Shown: positions 12,701 to 25,397 of the stretch, piece by piece
How the letters are laid out: each line of letters begins with the position of its first letter
Numbering within the stretch: position 1 is the stretch's first letter
NCBI GenBank assembly: GCA_002943765.1
Contig: PQWQ01000008.1
Location: 2,170,001 to 2,234,000, forward strand
Direction of reading: 5' to 3'
DNA: 64,000 bases
Origin: Psoroptes ovis
Taxonomy: Eukaryota > Arthropoda > Arachnida > Sarcoptiformes > Psoroptidae
Notes under the pieces: generated by a model
Told to the model about the DNA's origin: nothing
The model's database searches: none
The model's input: only the letters and a program-made list of their open reading frames with translations
Position numbers and translations under genes: made by a program

Positions 12701-15700
12701 ACTTGATAAACAAGTTGAACAAAAATTAGCTGCACGTTTACAAGCCGGTATTCAAGCATGGACCCGAGCCTTGGAAGGTAGTAATGCTATGGAAAGTGGC
12801 CAAAAAAATGATGGTTCCAATAAAGATAATGATACTCTTACTGATACTGATTCACCGGCTTTGACACACAAAGATAAACCAGGTGGTGATCCACAAATAC
12901 AGGTTTCCATTCATGAAATTCGTATTACTAATCAAGTAATGTATGTTAGTCCATCTATCGAAGAAGCACGTTTCAATTTGTTGCAAGAATTATTTGCATG
13001 GCAAAATGTCATTCTTACATTGAATCGTATCGAATCAAGCCGTTATCAGGTGGGCTTAGATCGTCCACAATCAAGACAATATCGAGATTTGCTCAATAAA
13101 ATGCCTGAAGATGGTCCACAAATATTGAATCGAGCATATGAAGCAATCGAAGCAAAAATTGGTCAAATGCGTGATTACATTCAACAATGGTTAACCTATC
13201 AATCCCTATGGGACTTACAATCGGATATGCTTTATGCTAAGCTAGGTGATGACATAACTAAATGGATGAACACTTTGGTTGAAATAAAAAAATCTCGTAC
13301 CACATTCGATACAGCCGATACACGTAAAGAAATCGGTCCAATCATAGTGGATTATGCAAAAGTTCAATCAAAAGTTACACTTAAATATGATTCATGGCAT
13401 AAAGAAGTACTTAGTAAATTTGGCTCGCTTCTTGGACAAGAAATGTCCACTTTGCATTCACAAATATCGAATAGTCGTACTGAATTGGAAAAACAATCAA
13501 TCGATACGGCCAATACTAAAGATGCAGTCACATTCATTACATATGTTCAATCATTGAAATCGAAAATTGTTCAATGGGGTAAACAAGTAGAAATTTATAA
13601 AGAAGGACAACGAATTCTCGAACGGCAACGTTTTCAATTTCAAAATAATTGGCTTCATGTGGACAATATTGAAGGTGAATGGTCAGCATTCAATGAAATA
13701 ATGAAACGTAAAGATGCATCGATTCAACATCAGGTGACATCACTGCAAGTGAAAATTGTAGCCGAAGATAAGCTGGTTGAAGCACGTACAGTTGAATTTT
13801 TGACCGAATGGGATCGTGGTAAACCGGTTCAAGGATCGATTAATCCAAAAGAAGCACTTAATCGGCTTACAATTTTCGAAACTAAATTCAATCATTTACG
13901 TGATGATCGTGATAATATAATGCGTGCAAAAGAAGCATTGGAATTGTTGGAACCAGGCCTAGCTGCCAGCAGTCCTAATGATGAAAAATTATCAGTTTCC
14001 CTGGAAGAACTGCAAGATTTAAAATTTGTATGGACTGAATTGGCCAAAGTATGGGAACAAATTGATGCATTGAAAGAAATGCCATGGTTATCGGTGCAGC
14101 CGCGCAAGCTTCGCCAACAGCTGGATGCTTTGTTGGCCCAACTAAAAGAAATGCCTGCCCGTCTTCGGCAATATGCATCATATGATTATGTAAAACGTGT
14201 ACTTCAATCCTACACCAAATCGAATGTATTGATTGTCGAGCTGAAATCGGATGCACTCAAAGAAAGACATTGGCGACATCTTTGCAAGCAACTTCACGTT
14301 CAATGGGTACTGTCGGAATTGACACTGGGACAAGTTTGGGATATTGATTTGCAAAAAAATGAAATGATTGTCAAAGATATCATCCAGATAGCTCAAGGTG
14401 AAATGGCATTGGAAGAATTTTTGAAACAAGTTCGTGAATTTTGGCAAACTTATCAATTGGAATTGATTAATTATCAAAGTAAATGCCGCATCATTCGTGG
14501 CTGGGATGATTTGTTCACAAAGGTATGTATGGCAAATATCGATTGTTTTGGCCTCGAATAAATTGATTGATTTATCTATTCCACACAGGTCAAAGAACAC
14601 ATTAATTCAATATCGGCAATGAAACTATCGCCTTATTACAAAGAATTTGAAGAAGATGCATTGTCTTGGGAAGAAAAATTGAATCGTATCAATGCCATTT
14701 TTGATGTATGGATCGATGTTCAACGTCGATGGGTCTATCTGGAAGGTATATTCAGTGGTAGTTCAGATATTCAAGCATTACTACCGGTTGAAACAAGTAG
14801 ATTTCAATCGATTAGCTCGGAATTCTTGCAGTTGATGAAAAAAGTATCGAAAAATCCAATGATTATTGATGTAATGAATTTACCTGGTGTTCAACGATCC
14901 TTGGAACGGCTCTCGGATTTGTTGGGTAAAATTCAAAAAGCCTTAGGTGAATATTTGGAACGTGAACGTTCATCATTTCCTCGATTCTATTTTGTCGGTG
15001 ATGAAGATTTACTCGAAATTATTGGTAATTCAAAGAATATTCTTCGTTTACAGAAACATTTCAAGAAAATGTTTGCTGGTGTTTCGTCGATCATATTGAA
15101 TGAAGATCATAACCATGTGCTGGGTCTATGTTCCAAAGAAGGTGAAGAGGTTCGATTTTTCAATCCAATTTCAATCGTTGATAATCCAAAGATAAATAAA
15201 TGGCTCTCGCTGCTTGAACGTGAAATGCGTCATACCCTGGGTAAATTATTGGCACAAGCTGTAGCTGATCAAGCATTATTCGCTATGACTAACGCATCGC
15301 AAAAAATTGAAATGAATCAATTTATTGAATGGTTGGATAAATATCAAGCACAAATCGTAGTGCTTGCCGTACAAATATCATGGTCTGAATCGATCGAAGC
15401 AGCATTGGTACAACAACAAACAACTATTGATCAAGTGCTGGAATCAGTTGAATATACATTGCAAATATTGGCCGATTCTGTTCTTCAAGAACAGCCACCA
15501 TTGCGACGAAAGAAATTGGAACATTTAATCACTGAATTTGTTCATAAACGTGATGTAACCCGGCAGCTGATCCGCAAACAAATACGTTCAAATAAATCAT
15601 TCGATTGGCTCGCACAAATGCGATTCTATTTTGACCCGAAACAAACTGATATACTTCAACAATTAACTATTCATATGGCTAATGCTAAATTCTTTTATGG

Positions 15701-18700
15701 TTTCGAATATTTGGGTGTTCAAGAAAAATTGGTACAAACACCGTTGACTGATCGTTGTTATTTGACAATGACACAAGCATTAGAAGCAAGGCTTGGTGGT
15801 TCACCATTTGGTCCAGCTGGTACCGGTAAAACTGAATCAGTCAAGGCGCTTGGCAATCAATTAGGAAGATTTGTTCTCGTGTTTAATTGTGATGAAACAT
15901 TTGATTTTCAAGCAATGGGACGTATTTTTGTCGGATTGTGTCAAGTCGGTGCTTGGGGTTGTTTCGATGAATTTAATCGTCTCGAAGAACGTATGCTTTC
16001 GGCTGTATCACAACAAATTCAACAGATACAAGAAGCACTAAAAAATAATGCTAATCGAACTGGTGAATTGGCTGTCGAATTGATTGGAAAACAAGTACGT
16101 ATCAATCCTGATATGGCCATTTTTATCACCATGAATCCTGGTTATGCTGGCCGTTCAAATTTACCGGATAATTTGAAAAAATTGTTCCGTTCACTAGCTA
16201 TGAATAAACCAGATCGTCAATTGATCGCTCAGGTTATGCTTTTCTCACAAGGTTTTCGAATGGCTGAAAAATTGGCTACCAAAATTGTACCATTTTTCAA
16301 GCTGTGTGATGAACAGCTATCGAATCAACCACATTATGATTTTGGTCTGCGTGCATTGAAATCTGTGTTGGTATCAGCCGGTAATATAAAACGTGACCGT
16401 ATTCAACGTATCAGACAATCGGATGCTTCGATTGATGAAGCGACCATTGCCGAACGGTTGCCCGAGCAAGAAATCCTCATACAAAGTATATGTGAAACTA
16501 TGGTACCTAAATTGATTGCCGAAGATATTCCATTATTGTTTTCATTACTCTCCGATGTTTTCCCCGGTATCAAATATACCAGAGCTGAAATGAGAAAACT
16601 GAAAGAAGAAATTCGAAATGTTTGTCAAGAAATGTATTTGGTTTGTGATTATTCTGGTGGTGATGATGGACATTCAACAATCAATGATTTGTCGATGGTT
16701 AATATGGATGGTTCCGATTCCCAGCAAGATGAATGTTCATGGCTTGGTAAAGTGTTGCAGCTGTATCAAATATCACAATTAAATCATGGTCTTATGATGG
16801 TTGGACCATCTGGTAGTGGTAAATCGACTGCTTGGAAAGTACTGCTGAGAGCATTGGAACGATTTGATGGTCGTGAAGGTGTTGCTCATGTGATTAATCC
16901 AAAAGCAATTTCCAAAGAAGCTTTATACGGTACTTTGGATCCGAACACTCGGGAATGGACTGATGGTTTGTTCACTCATATTCTTCGTAAAATCATTGAT
17001 AATGTACGTGGTGAAATCAACAAACGTCAATGGATCATTTTCGATGGTGATGTTGATCCGGAATGGGTTGAAAATTTGAATTCAGTTCTTGATGATAATA
17101 AATTGCTTACGTTGCCGAATGGTGAACGCTTGAGTATACCGCCAAACGTACGGATAATGTTCGAGGTACAAGATCTTAAATATGCAACATTGGCCACCGT
17201 ATCACGTTGTGGTATGATTTGGTTTTCCGAAGATGTTCTCACCACCGAAATGATTTTCGATAATTTTTTCGCACGTCTCCGTAATATTCCACTGGAAGAT
17301 GGTGATGATCAAGAGTTTTCACCACTTGCCACTTATTTGACAGCTAAAACGGTGGCCAAACCACCACCGGCGACAACAGATCAAGATGAAACAATTAGTG
17401 ATTCATTACAAATTCAACGAAATTTTGCTCAATCACTGCAGAATTATTTTACACCTGATGGCTTGGTTAAACGTGCCCTAGAATTTGCATCGAAACAAGA
17501 ACACATAATGGATTTCACCCGGCTTCGTGCCCTTAGCTCATTATTTTCGCTGCTTAACCAGTGTTGCCGTAATGTGCTGCTTTATAATCAAAATCATCCA
17601 GATTTTCAAATCGCATCGGATGTATTGGAAAAATATGTACCATGTGCCCTTGTGTACAGTATTCTGTGGTCATTTTCAGGTGATGGTAAATTGAAAGTAC
17701 GACAAGATCTAGGTGAATTTATCCGCAGCATTACGACTATTCCGTTGCCACCAGCTTCAGCAAATCATTCGTTGATTGATTATGAAATAACCTTGAATGG
17801 TGAATGGTCATTATGGCAAAATAAAGTACCACAAATTGAAATCGAAACCCATAAAGTTGCATCACCTGATGTTGTTGTACCGACTGTCGATACTGTACGT
17901 CATGAACTATTGTTGAATACATGGCTTGCCGAACATAAACCTTTGGTGCTGTGTGGACCGCCAGGTTCCGGTAAAACTATGACCCTATTCAATTCATTAC
18001 GATCATTGCCCGATATGGAAGTGGTTGGCTTGAATTTTTCATCAGCCACCACACCAGAATTATTGTTGAAAACATTCGATCATTATTGTGAATGTCGTAA
18101 AACACCGAACGGATTAGTGATGGCCCCAATTCAAATCGGTAAATGGCTCATACTGTTTTGCGATGAAATTAATCTACCCCAGATGGATAAATATGGAACA
18201 ATTCGTGTTATATCATTTCTCCGACAATTGGTCGAATATGGAGGCTTTTATCGAACACAAGATCATAGTTGGGTACGTTTGGAACGGATTCAATTTGTCG
18301 GTGCATGTAATCCACCAACCGATCCTGGCCGTAAACCATTATCGCATAGATTTCTACGTCATGTCCCAATCATTTATGTTGATTATCCAGGTGAAACATC
18401 ATTGAAACAAATCTATGGTACATTTAATCGTGCCATGTTGAAAATAATGCCTAATCTTCGTGCATACGCTGAACCATTGACATCGGCTATGGTTGAATTT
18501 TATCTGATGTCACAAGAACGTTTCACACAAGACATGCAGCCACATTATGTTTATTCTCCTCGTGAATTGACCCGTTGGGTACGTGGCATTGTTGAAGCTA
18601 TTCGACCACTTGATTCGCTTACTGTCGAAGGATTAGTAAGATTATGGGCACATGAAGGACTGCGGCTATTCCAAGATCGTCTGGTTGAAGATTATGAACG

Positions 18701-21700
18701 ACAATGGACTGACGAGCATATTGATTTGATTGCGCTTAAACATTTCCCTAATATTGATCGTCAACAAGCATTGAATCGTCCAATATTATACAGTAATTGG
18801 CTTTCAAAAGATTATCTTCCAGTCGATCGAGAACAATTACGAGAATTTGTCAAAGCCCGCTTGAAGGTGTTCTATGAAGAAGAATTAGATGTTCAATTGG
18901 TATTGTTCAACGAAGTACTTGATCATGTTCTACGTGTTGATCGAATATTCCGCCAACCACAAGGCCATCTTTTGTTGATCGGTGTTTCAGGTGCTGGCAA
19001 GACAACCCTTTCAAGATTTGTTGCTTGGATGAATGGCCTCAGTATATTCCAGATAAAAGTACATAACAAATATTCTGGGGCCGATTTTGATGAAGATTTA
19101 CGTGCCGTACTTCGTCGATCTGGTTGTAAAAATGAAAAAATTTGTTTCATCCTCGATGAATCGAACGTGCTGGATTCTGGTTTCTTGGAACGTATGAACA
19201 CCTTGCTGGCAAATGGTGAAGTTCCTGGCCTATTTGAAGGTGATGAATATACTACACTAATTACACAAATCAAAGATGCTAGCCAACGTGAAGGATTAAT
19301 GTTAGATTCGAATGAAGAATTGTATAAATGGTTTACACAACAAGTCATTAAAAATCTGCATGTTGTATTCACTATGAATCCATCGAGTGAAGGCCTAAAA
19401 GATCGTGCCGCAACATCACCTGCCCTTTTCAATCGTTGTGTATTGAATTGGTTCGGTGATTGGACAGCCGAAGCATTGTTTCAAGTTGGTTATGAATTTA
19501 CCAGTAAATTGGACCTTGAAAATCCCCGCTACGTCCCACCGGAAACGTTCCCGGCCGCATTCCATAACTTTCCCCAAACACCAAGACATCGTGATGCAGT
19601 TATCAATAGTTTTGTGTACATTCATCATACGTTGCATCATGCAAATGAACGATTACTGCGACGTGGTGGCCGCATAACAACGATTACACCGCGTCACTAC
19701 CTGGACCTTATAAATCATTATGTCAAATTATTTTATGAAAAATGTTCCGAGTTGGAAGAGGAACAACTACATTTGAATGTTGGCTTGACTAAAATTCGTG
19801 AAACTGTTGAACAAGTTGAAGAGCTCCAAAAATCGCTGGCATCCAAATCGAATGATTTAGAGGCGAAGAATCAAGCTGCAAACGCCAAACTTAAAGAAAT
19901 GCTCAAAGATCAACAAGAAGCTGAACGTGAAAAGGTGAAATCACAAGAACTTCAATTAATGTTGAAGGTAAGTTGTCCAGTCTTATTGATCAGGATTATT
20001 TTGATTCATTTTCATTGGTTCAAATAGAAACAAGAAACTGAAATTGCCGAGAAAACAGCCGCAGTAATGGCCGATTTGGCCCAAGTAAAACCAGCTGTTG
20101 AAGAAGCTCGACAAGGTATATTTTGAAGCCTATTTTAATTCAAAATTGTTCGATTGCTTTTCGATCCGAAATGATTACCGGTTCCCATTAATTGCGCTAG
20201 CCCTAGTTTAATGAAATACCGCATTATTATTTATTTATTTATTTATTTTAATTTTTATTTACGATTCTTTCATTTTTATTTTATGTATTTCTTACTGTTT
20301 TCTTTTATTTGTTTTATTTATTTTCTTGTTTTATTTGGTTTTAATTTGGTTTTGTTTTGGTTGACGCAATTAATCATGGAATCTTGCGTCCAATAGCCGT
20401 ACAATCGATCAAGAAACAAAATTTGGTCGAAGTGAAATCGATGACAAATCCACCACCGGCTGTAAAGCTGGCCCTAGAATCTATTTGTTTGCTATTAGGT
20501 GAATCAACCACCGATTGGAAAGTGATCCGCTCGATTTTGATGCGCGAAAATTTCATATCAACAATTGTTAATTTTCAAACTGATAACATTACGTAAGCAC
20601 CAACATTTTCTAATTTTTTTTCTTTTCTTTTTCCCTTTTCTTTCCGCTTTGCAATATGCTTACATACGCTTCATATATGTTTCTCGCTTGCTCCAATCAT
20701 TTGTCAATCGGGACCTTGCGACCCTTCGGTCCATGATGGTTTGTATATGTGACGACTACTAATCGACAGGTGTCCAAATGATTAAACGTCAGCATTTGGT
20801 CGAAATCCGTACAATGTCTAATCCACCAACGATCATCAAAAATGTTCTCGAATCGATTTGTTTGTTGCTCGGTGAATCATCGTCAACCGATTGGAAAGTA
20901 TTACGTGGAATCATAATCAAAGAGAATTTCATACCGAATATTATTAGCTTTTCGGCTGAAGATATAACGTAATCAAACGCACATATTCACACATATTAAT
21001 CCAATCAAATTCTTTTGCTTTTGCTTTATTTTCATTTTGTTTATCTTTGAATGTTCCATTTTCTAAAATTTTGATTTTTTCCATGTCCCCTTCAGTGAAG
21101 ATATTCGACAGAAAATGATCAACAAATATCTCCAAAATCCTGATTATAATTTTGAAAAAATTAAACATGCAAGTTTAGCATGTGAACCGTTGGTCAAATG
21201 GGCTATAGCTCAAGTCAATTATGCTGATATGCTTAAAAAAATTGAACCATTAAGAAATGAATTGAAAAGCTTGGAATCGGAAGCCGATGTTAATAAAGCT
21301 AAAGCTGCCGAAACGGATCGTATTGTTGCTCAATTGGAACGTTCGATTGCATCATACAAAGAAGAGTATGCAAATCTTGTATCGCAAGCACAAGCAATTA
21401 AATCAGATTTGGCTAATGTTCAATCAAAAGTTGATCGTTCTATAGCCCTGTTGAAAAGCTTAAGTAACGAGCGGGAACGTTGGGATCATTCATCGGAAAC
21501 GTTCAAAAATCAAATGCAAACCATTGCTGGTGATTGTATACTGTCGGCTGCATTCCTTGCTTATGCTGGATATTTTGATCAACAATATCGTCAATCATTG
21601 TTCAATTCATGGTGTTCACATTTATCACAAGCAAAAATTCAATATCGATCTGATTTAGCGTTGACCGAATACCTATCCACAGCTGATGAACGTTTACGTT

Positions 21701-24700
21701 GGCAAGCCAATTCACTGCCATCCGATGATTTATGTGTTGAGAATGCAATCATGCTTAAACGTTTTAATCGTTTCCCATTGATTATTGATCCATCTGGACA
21801 AGCTACACGGTTCTTACTGTCCGAATTTGATCAAAAACGTATCACTAAAACTAGTTTCTTGGATGATTCATTCCGTAAAAATTTGGAATCGGCATTACGT
21901 TTTGGTAATCCATTGTTGGTACAAGATGTCGAAAACTATGATCCAATTCTTAATCCAGTACTTAATCGTGAAGTACGTAAAACTGGTGGGCGTGTATTGA
22001 TTACGCTTGGTGATCAAGATATTGATTTGTCACCATCGTTTTCTATATTTTTGTCCACCCGTGATCCAACCGTTGAATTTCCACCTGATATATGTTCACG
22101 TGTTACGTTTGTTAATTTCACCGTCACTCGATCAAGTTTACAAGCTCAATGTTTGAATCAAGTACTTCGCTGCGAGCGGCCCGATATCGATGAGAAGCGA
22201 TCAGATTTGTTGAAATTACAAGGTGAATTCCATGTGAAACTACGACGGCTAGAAAAATCATTGTTACAAGCTTTGAATGATGTAAAAGGCCGAATTCTGG
22301 ATGATGATTCGATCATATCAACGTTGGAAAAGCTCAAGCACGAAGCTGGTGAAATATCGAAAAAAGTTGAAGAAACCGACAAGGTGATTGCTGAAGTTGA
22401 TTCCGTATCACAACAATACAACCCGTTGGCTCAAGCTTGTAGTTCGATTTATTTCACGCTGGAAGGATTGAATCAAGTCCACTTCCTTTATCAATATTCC
22501 CTTCAATTCTTTTTGGAAATTTTCAACGATGTCCTGGCCAATAGTAATCAACAACAAATAACCGATTATAATCAACGATTAGCCAACATAACCAAACAAT
22601 TGTTCCAAGTGGTATATGTACGTGTCACACGTGGTATGCTCCATCAAGATTGGCTCGTTTTTGCAATGTTATTGTGTAAAATTTATATCCGTGGCTTTAC
22701 AACGTGAGTTTATTGTTTTTCTGATAATCAATCAAAAATCTATTTTTTGTTCCCTTTCAGTGAACGTAATTTTGAAAATGAATTCGATCATCTTATGCGT
22801 GGTATGGAAGGTATACTCCCAAGTCAACCGATGATCAACATACCGCAAGTTCCATCGGATCGTCTTGAATTGGCCACAGCACTTTCCAAGCTTCGTTCAT
22901 TCCGTAATCTTGCAAAGAATATTGAAAAATGTTCAGCTGAATTCACCGAATGGTTACATTCGGGTTCACCAGAAGATAATGTTCCTATCATTTGGGAAGA
23001 TGATCGAAACCTATCGGAAATCGGTAAAGTTATGCATCGATTGTTGGTCATTCATACGTTCCGTCCGGATAGAGTCATATCGATCATTAATCGAGTAGTG
23101 TCGGTCATTTTTGGTGAACATTTTTGTCACAGTGCTGAAAGTGAATATGATTTAGGTGGCGCTGTTGAAAAATTGATCAAAGCAAGTACACCGATTTTGA
23201 TGTGTTCGGTACCCGGGTATGATGCTAGCGGACGTGTCGATGATTTAGCCGCTGAACTTAATCGACAAATCACTTCGATCGCTATCGGTTCATCCGAAGG
23301 TTTTTCACAAGCAGAAAAAGCCATTAATTCAGCATCGAAAAGTGGTAAATGGGTTATGCTTAAAAATGTCCATCTTGCATCACAGTGGCTGGTACAACTG
23401 GAGAAAAAATTGCATGCCCTACAACCGAATCCATCGTTCCGATTGTTTTTAACGTTGGAAATTCACCCGAAAATTCCGGTCAATTTATTACGTGCTGGCC
23501 GTATTTATGTGTTTGAACCACCGCCCGGAATACGTGCCAATTTATTGCGAACATTCTCAACGATTCCAGCTTCACGAATGATGAAAGCACCGAATGAAAG
23601 ATCAAGATTATACTTTTTAGTATCATGGTTCCATGCAATCGTACAAGAACGATTACGATATTGTCCATTAGGATGGTCCAAGCGTTATGAATTTAATGAA
23701 TCAGATCTGAAAGTATCATTCGATACATTAGACACATGGATTGATGCTGTATCGATGGGTCGGACTAATCTGCCGCCCGAAAAAGTACCATTTGATGCTA
23801 TTCGAACATTATTTGGTCAATGTATTTATGGTGGTAAAATCGACAATGATTTCGATCAACGTTTGCTCACTACTTTCCTGCAGAAATTGTTCACAGCCAA
23901 GAGTTTTGAACCAGAATTTGTGTTAGCACATGAACAACAAGATGGTGATCATACGCCTTCACCGCAAGCCAACATAATCATCCCCGAAGGCATAATACGT
24001 CGTGATGAATTTTTGAATTGGGTCGAATCACTTTCTGATCGGCAAACACCATCTTGGCTTGGATTACCGAATAAAGCCGAGTTGGTGCTGCTCACTAATC
24101 ATGGTGTTGATTTAATATCAAAACTGTTGAAATTGCAATTGCTCGAAGATGATGATGATATTGTCGTGATTGGATCGTCTGATAATATTGAATCAGCTCA
24201 CAAACCATCTGATAGCGATGATAATGGCCGACCTGTTTGGATGCGTACATTACTTAATTCGGCTTCGAATTGGCTTAAACTGATACCGAATCAATTGGCC
24301 ACCATGAAACGTACATCGGACAATATCAAAGAACCTCTGTATCGATATTTTGAACGTGAAGTTAACAATGCCAATAAATTGCTTTCCGTTGTTCGTCAAG
24401 ATTTATTGGATGTGATTGCAATATGTCGGTCGGAAAAGAAACAAACAAATTATCATCGAGAAATCACTGAATATTTGGCAAAAGGAATGATACCGAATCA
24501 TTGGAAACAGTATCGAACGCCCGATTCATTCACCGTAATTCAATGGATAACCGATTTTGCTGATCGAATCAAACAAATGCAACAAATTTCTTCATCTTCA
24601 ATCAGTAATCTTAAGGTAAGCGCCTGTGATTGTGTGTTAAATTGCTTCATTTAATTGAATTTGATTTATTTTCTCTCAAATAGAACCTTAACATTTGGTT

Positions 24701-25186
24701 AGGCGGACTATTTGTCCCGGAGGCTTACATTACCGCTACCCGACAATTTGTAGCTCAAGCCAATGGATGGTCATTGGAAGAATTAATGTTACAGATTTAC
24801 ATTTCAGATTCTGATTCGGTGATCACTGATAAATCATCATCGTTTGGTATTGTTGGTCTTAAATTACAAGGTGCTGAAGTGCGTAACAATCAACTGTATG
24901 TAACCAATAAAATTTTGACACCATTACAACTTACATCTTTCAAATGGGTACGCCTTGATCATTCAGATGAGTCTGCCCAAAACAAAAAGGTATGTCCAAT
25001 TTACTGTGTGAAATCTTTCATATTTTAACTTTTATGAATTTTTCACCGAACGCATAGGTTACCTTACCAGTATATCTGAATTCGACACGATCAGAATTAT
25101 TATTTTCAGTCGATTTAGAGCTTGGCGATGGACAAGAAGAATTCATGTTCTACGAACGTGGCGTAGCATTCATTTGTTCGTTGTGA
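9759..25186 (+). CDS. DYNC1H1: Cytoplasmic dynein 1 heavy chain, complete, with alternative MTBD exon
   Basis: The motor subunit of cytoplasmic dynein, which walks toward microtubule minus ends carrying organelles, mRNPs and mitotic cargo. Exons: 9759-10071, 10134-10428, 10493-14522, 14589-19967, 20028-20115, then 20397-20592 or 20770-20968, 21096-22703, 22761-24615, 24684-24989 and 25058-25186. The product is 4732 residues (4733 with the alternative exon), against 4646 in human. The N-terminal tail and linker fill exons 1-3. Walker A loops: AAA1 GPAGTGKTES (~1954), AAA2 GPSGSGKST (~2285), AAA3 GPPGSGKTMT (~2669), AAA4 GVSGAGKTT (~3011). The AAA1 Walker B CFDEFNRL is at ~2005. Stalk helix CC1 ends exon 4. 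The alternative exon carries the end of CC1 and the first MTBD helices. CC2, AAA5, AAA6 and the C-terminal domain follow. Every junction is GT-AG and keeps frame with the animal consensus. No catalytic residue is missing. Confidence 0.97.
20397..20592 (+). other. Dynein alternative exon 6a (microtubule-binding domain, canonical type)
   Basis: 196-nt exon with acceptor CCAATAG and donor GTAAGC. It starts after the first base of a codon and ends after the second. It encodes the end of stalk helix CC1, the conserved NPP turn and the first MTBD helices (VQSIKKQNLVEVKSM, NPPPAVKLALESICLLLG, ESTTDWKVIRSILM, ENFISTIVNF). It is closer to the usual animal sequence than exon 6b. It is one of two interchangeable copies. 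Confidence 0.93.
20593..20769 (+). promoter_or_regulatory. 177-nt intron between dynein exons 6a and 6b, with AG-free zone
   Basis: A pyrimidine-rich tract at 20606-20649 lies directly behind the 6a donor instead of near the 6b acceptor. From 20598 to 20767 there is no AG dinucleotide; the first downstream AG is the acceptor itself. A branch-point-like TTCTAAT is at 20608-20614, about 20 nt from the 6a donor. Another, TACTAAT at 20757-20763, is only about 7 nt before the acceptor, which is unusually close. This fits a distant branch point that sterically blocks 6a-to-6b joining. The mechanism is inferred. Confidence 0.5.
20770..20968 (+). other. Dynein alternative exon 6b (diverged duplicate of 6a)
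   Basis: 199-nt exon with acceptor TCGACAG and donor GTAATC, and the same phases as exon 6a. It encodes the same protein segment (VQMIKRQHLVEIRTM, NPPTIIKNVLESICLLLG, ESSSTDWKVLRGIIIK, ENFIPNIISF) with one extra residue. By my count 39 of about 65 aligned residues are identical to 6a. Substitutions are mostly conservative, and the frame is intact throughout, so this is a functional alternative and not a decaying copy. Confidence 0.9.
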
Positions 25187-25230
25187 TCCCGAAATCCCTG
25201 AATTTAAATTTACTTCAAAATGAAATTTTC

Positions 25231-25236
25231 AATAAA
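25231..25236 (+). terminator. Poly(A) signal of dynein heavy chain
   Basis: AATAAA 45 nt after the dynein stop codon, in the short gap before the satellite block. Confidence 0.55.
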
Positions 25237-25397
25237 ATCACTTTATTTCAATGAAAAATGATTGAATGTTGTGTTATTGTCATTGCTTTAAAACAATTTT
25301 TTCTTGAAAAAAATAAGATTTTTTTTCAAAATTTTGAATCAGATTAGCGACATCTATTGACAAAACAGTCATTTTTAAAATTTCAAAAATTTTGTCG

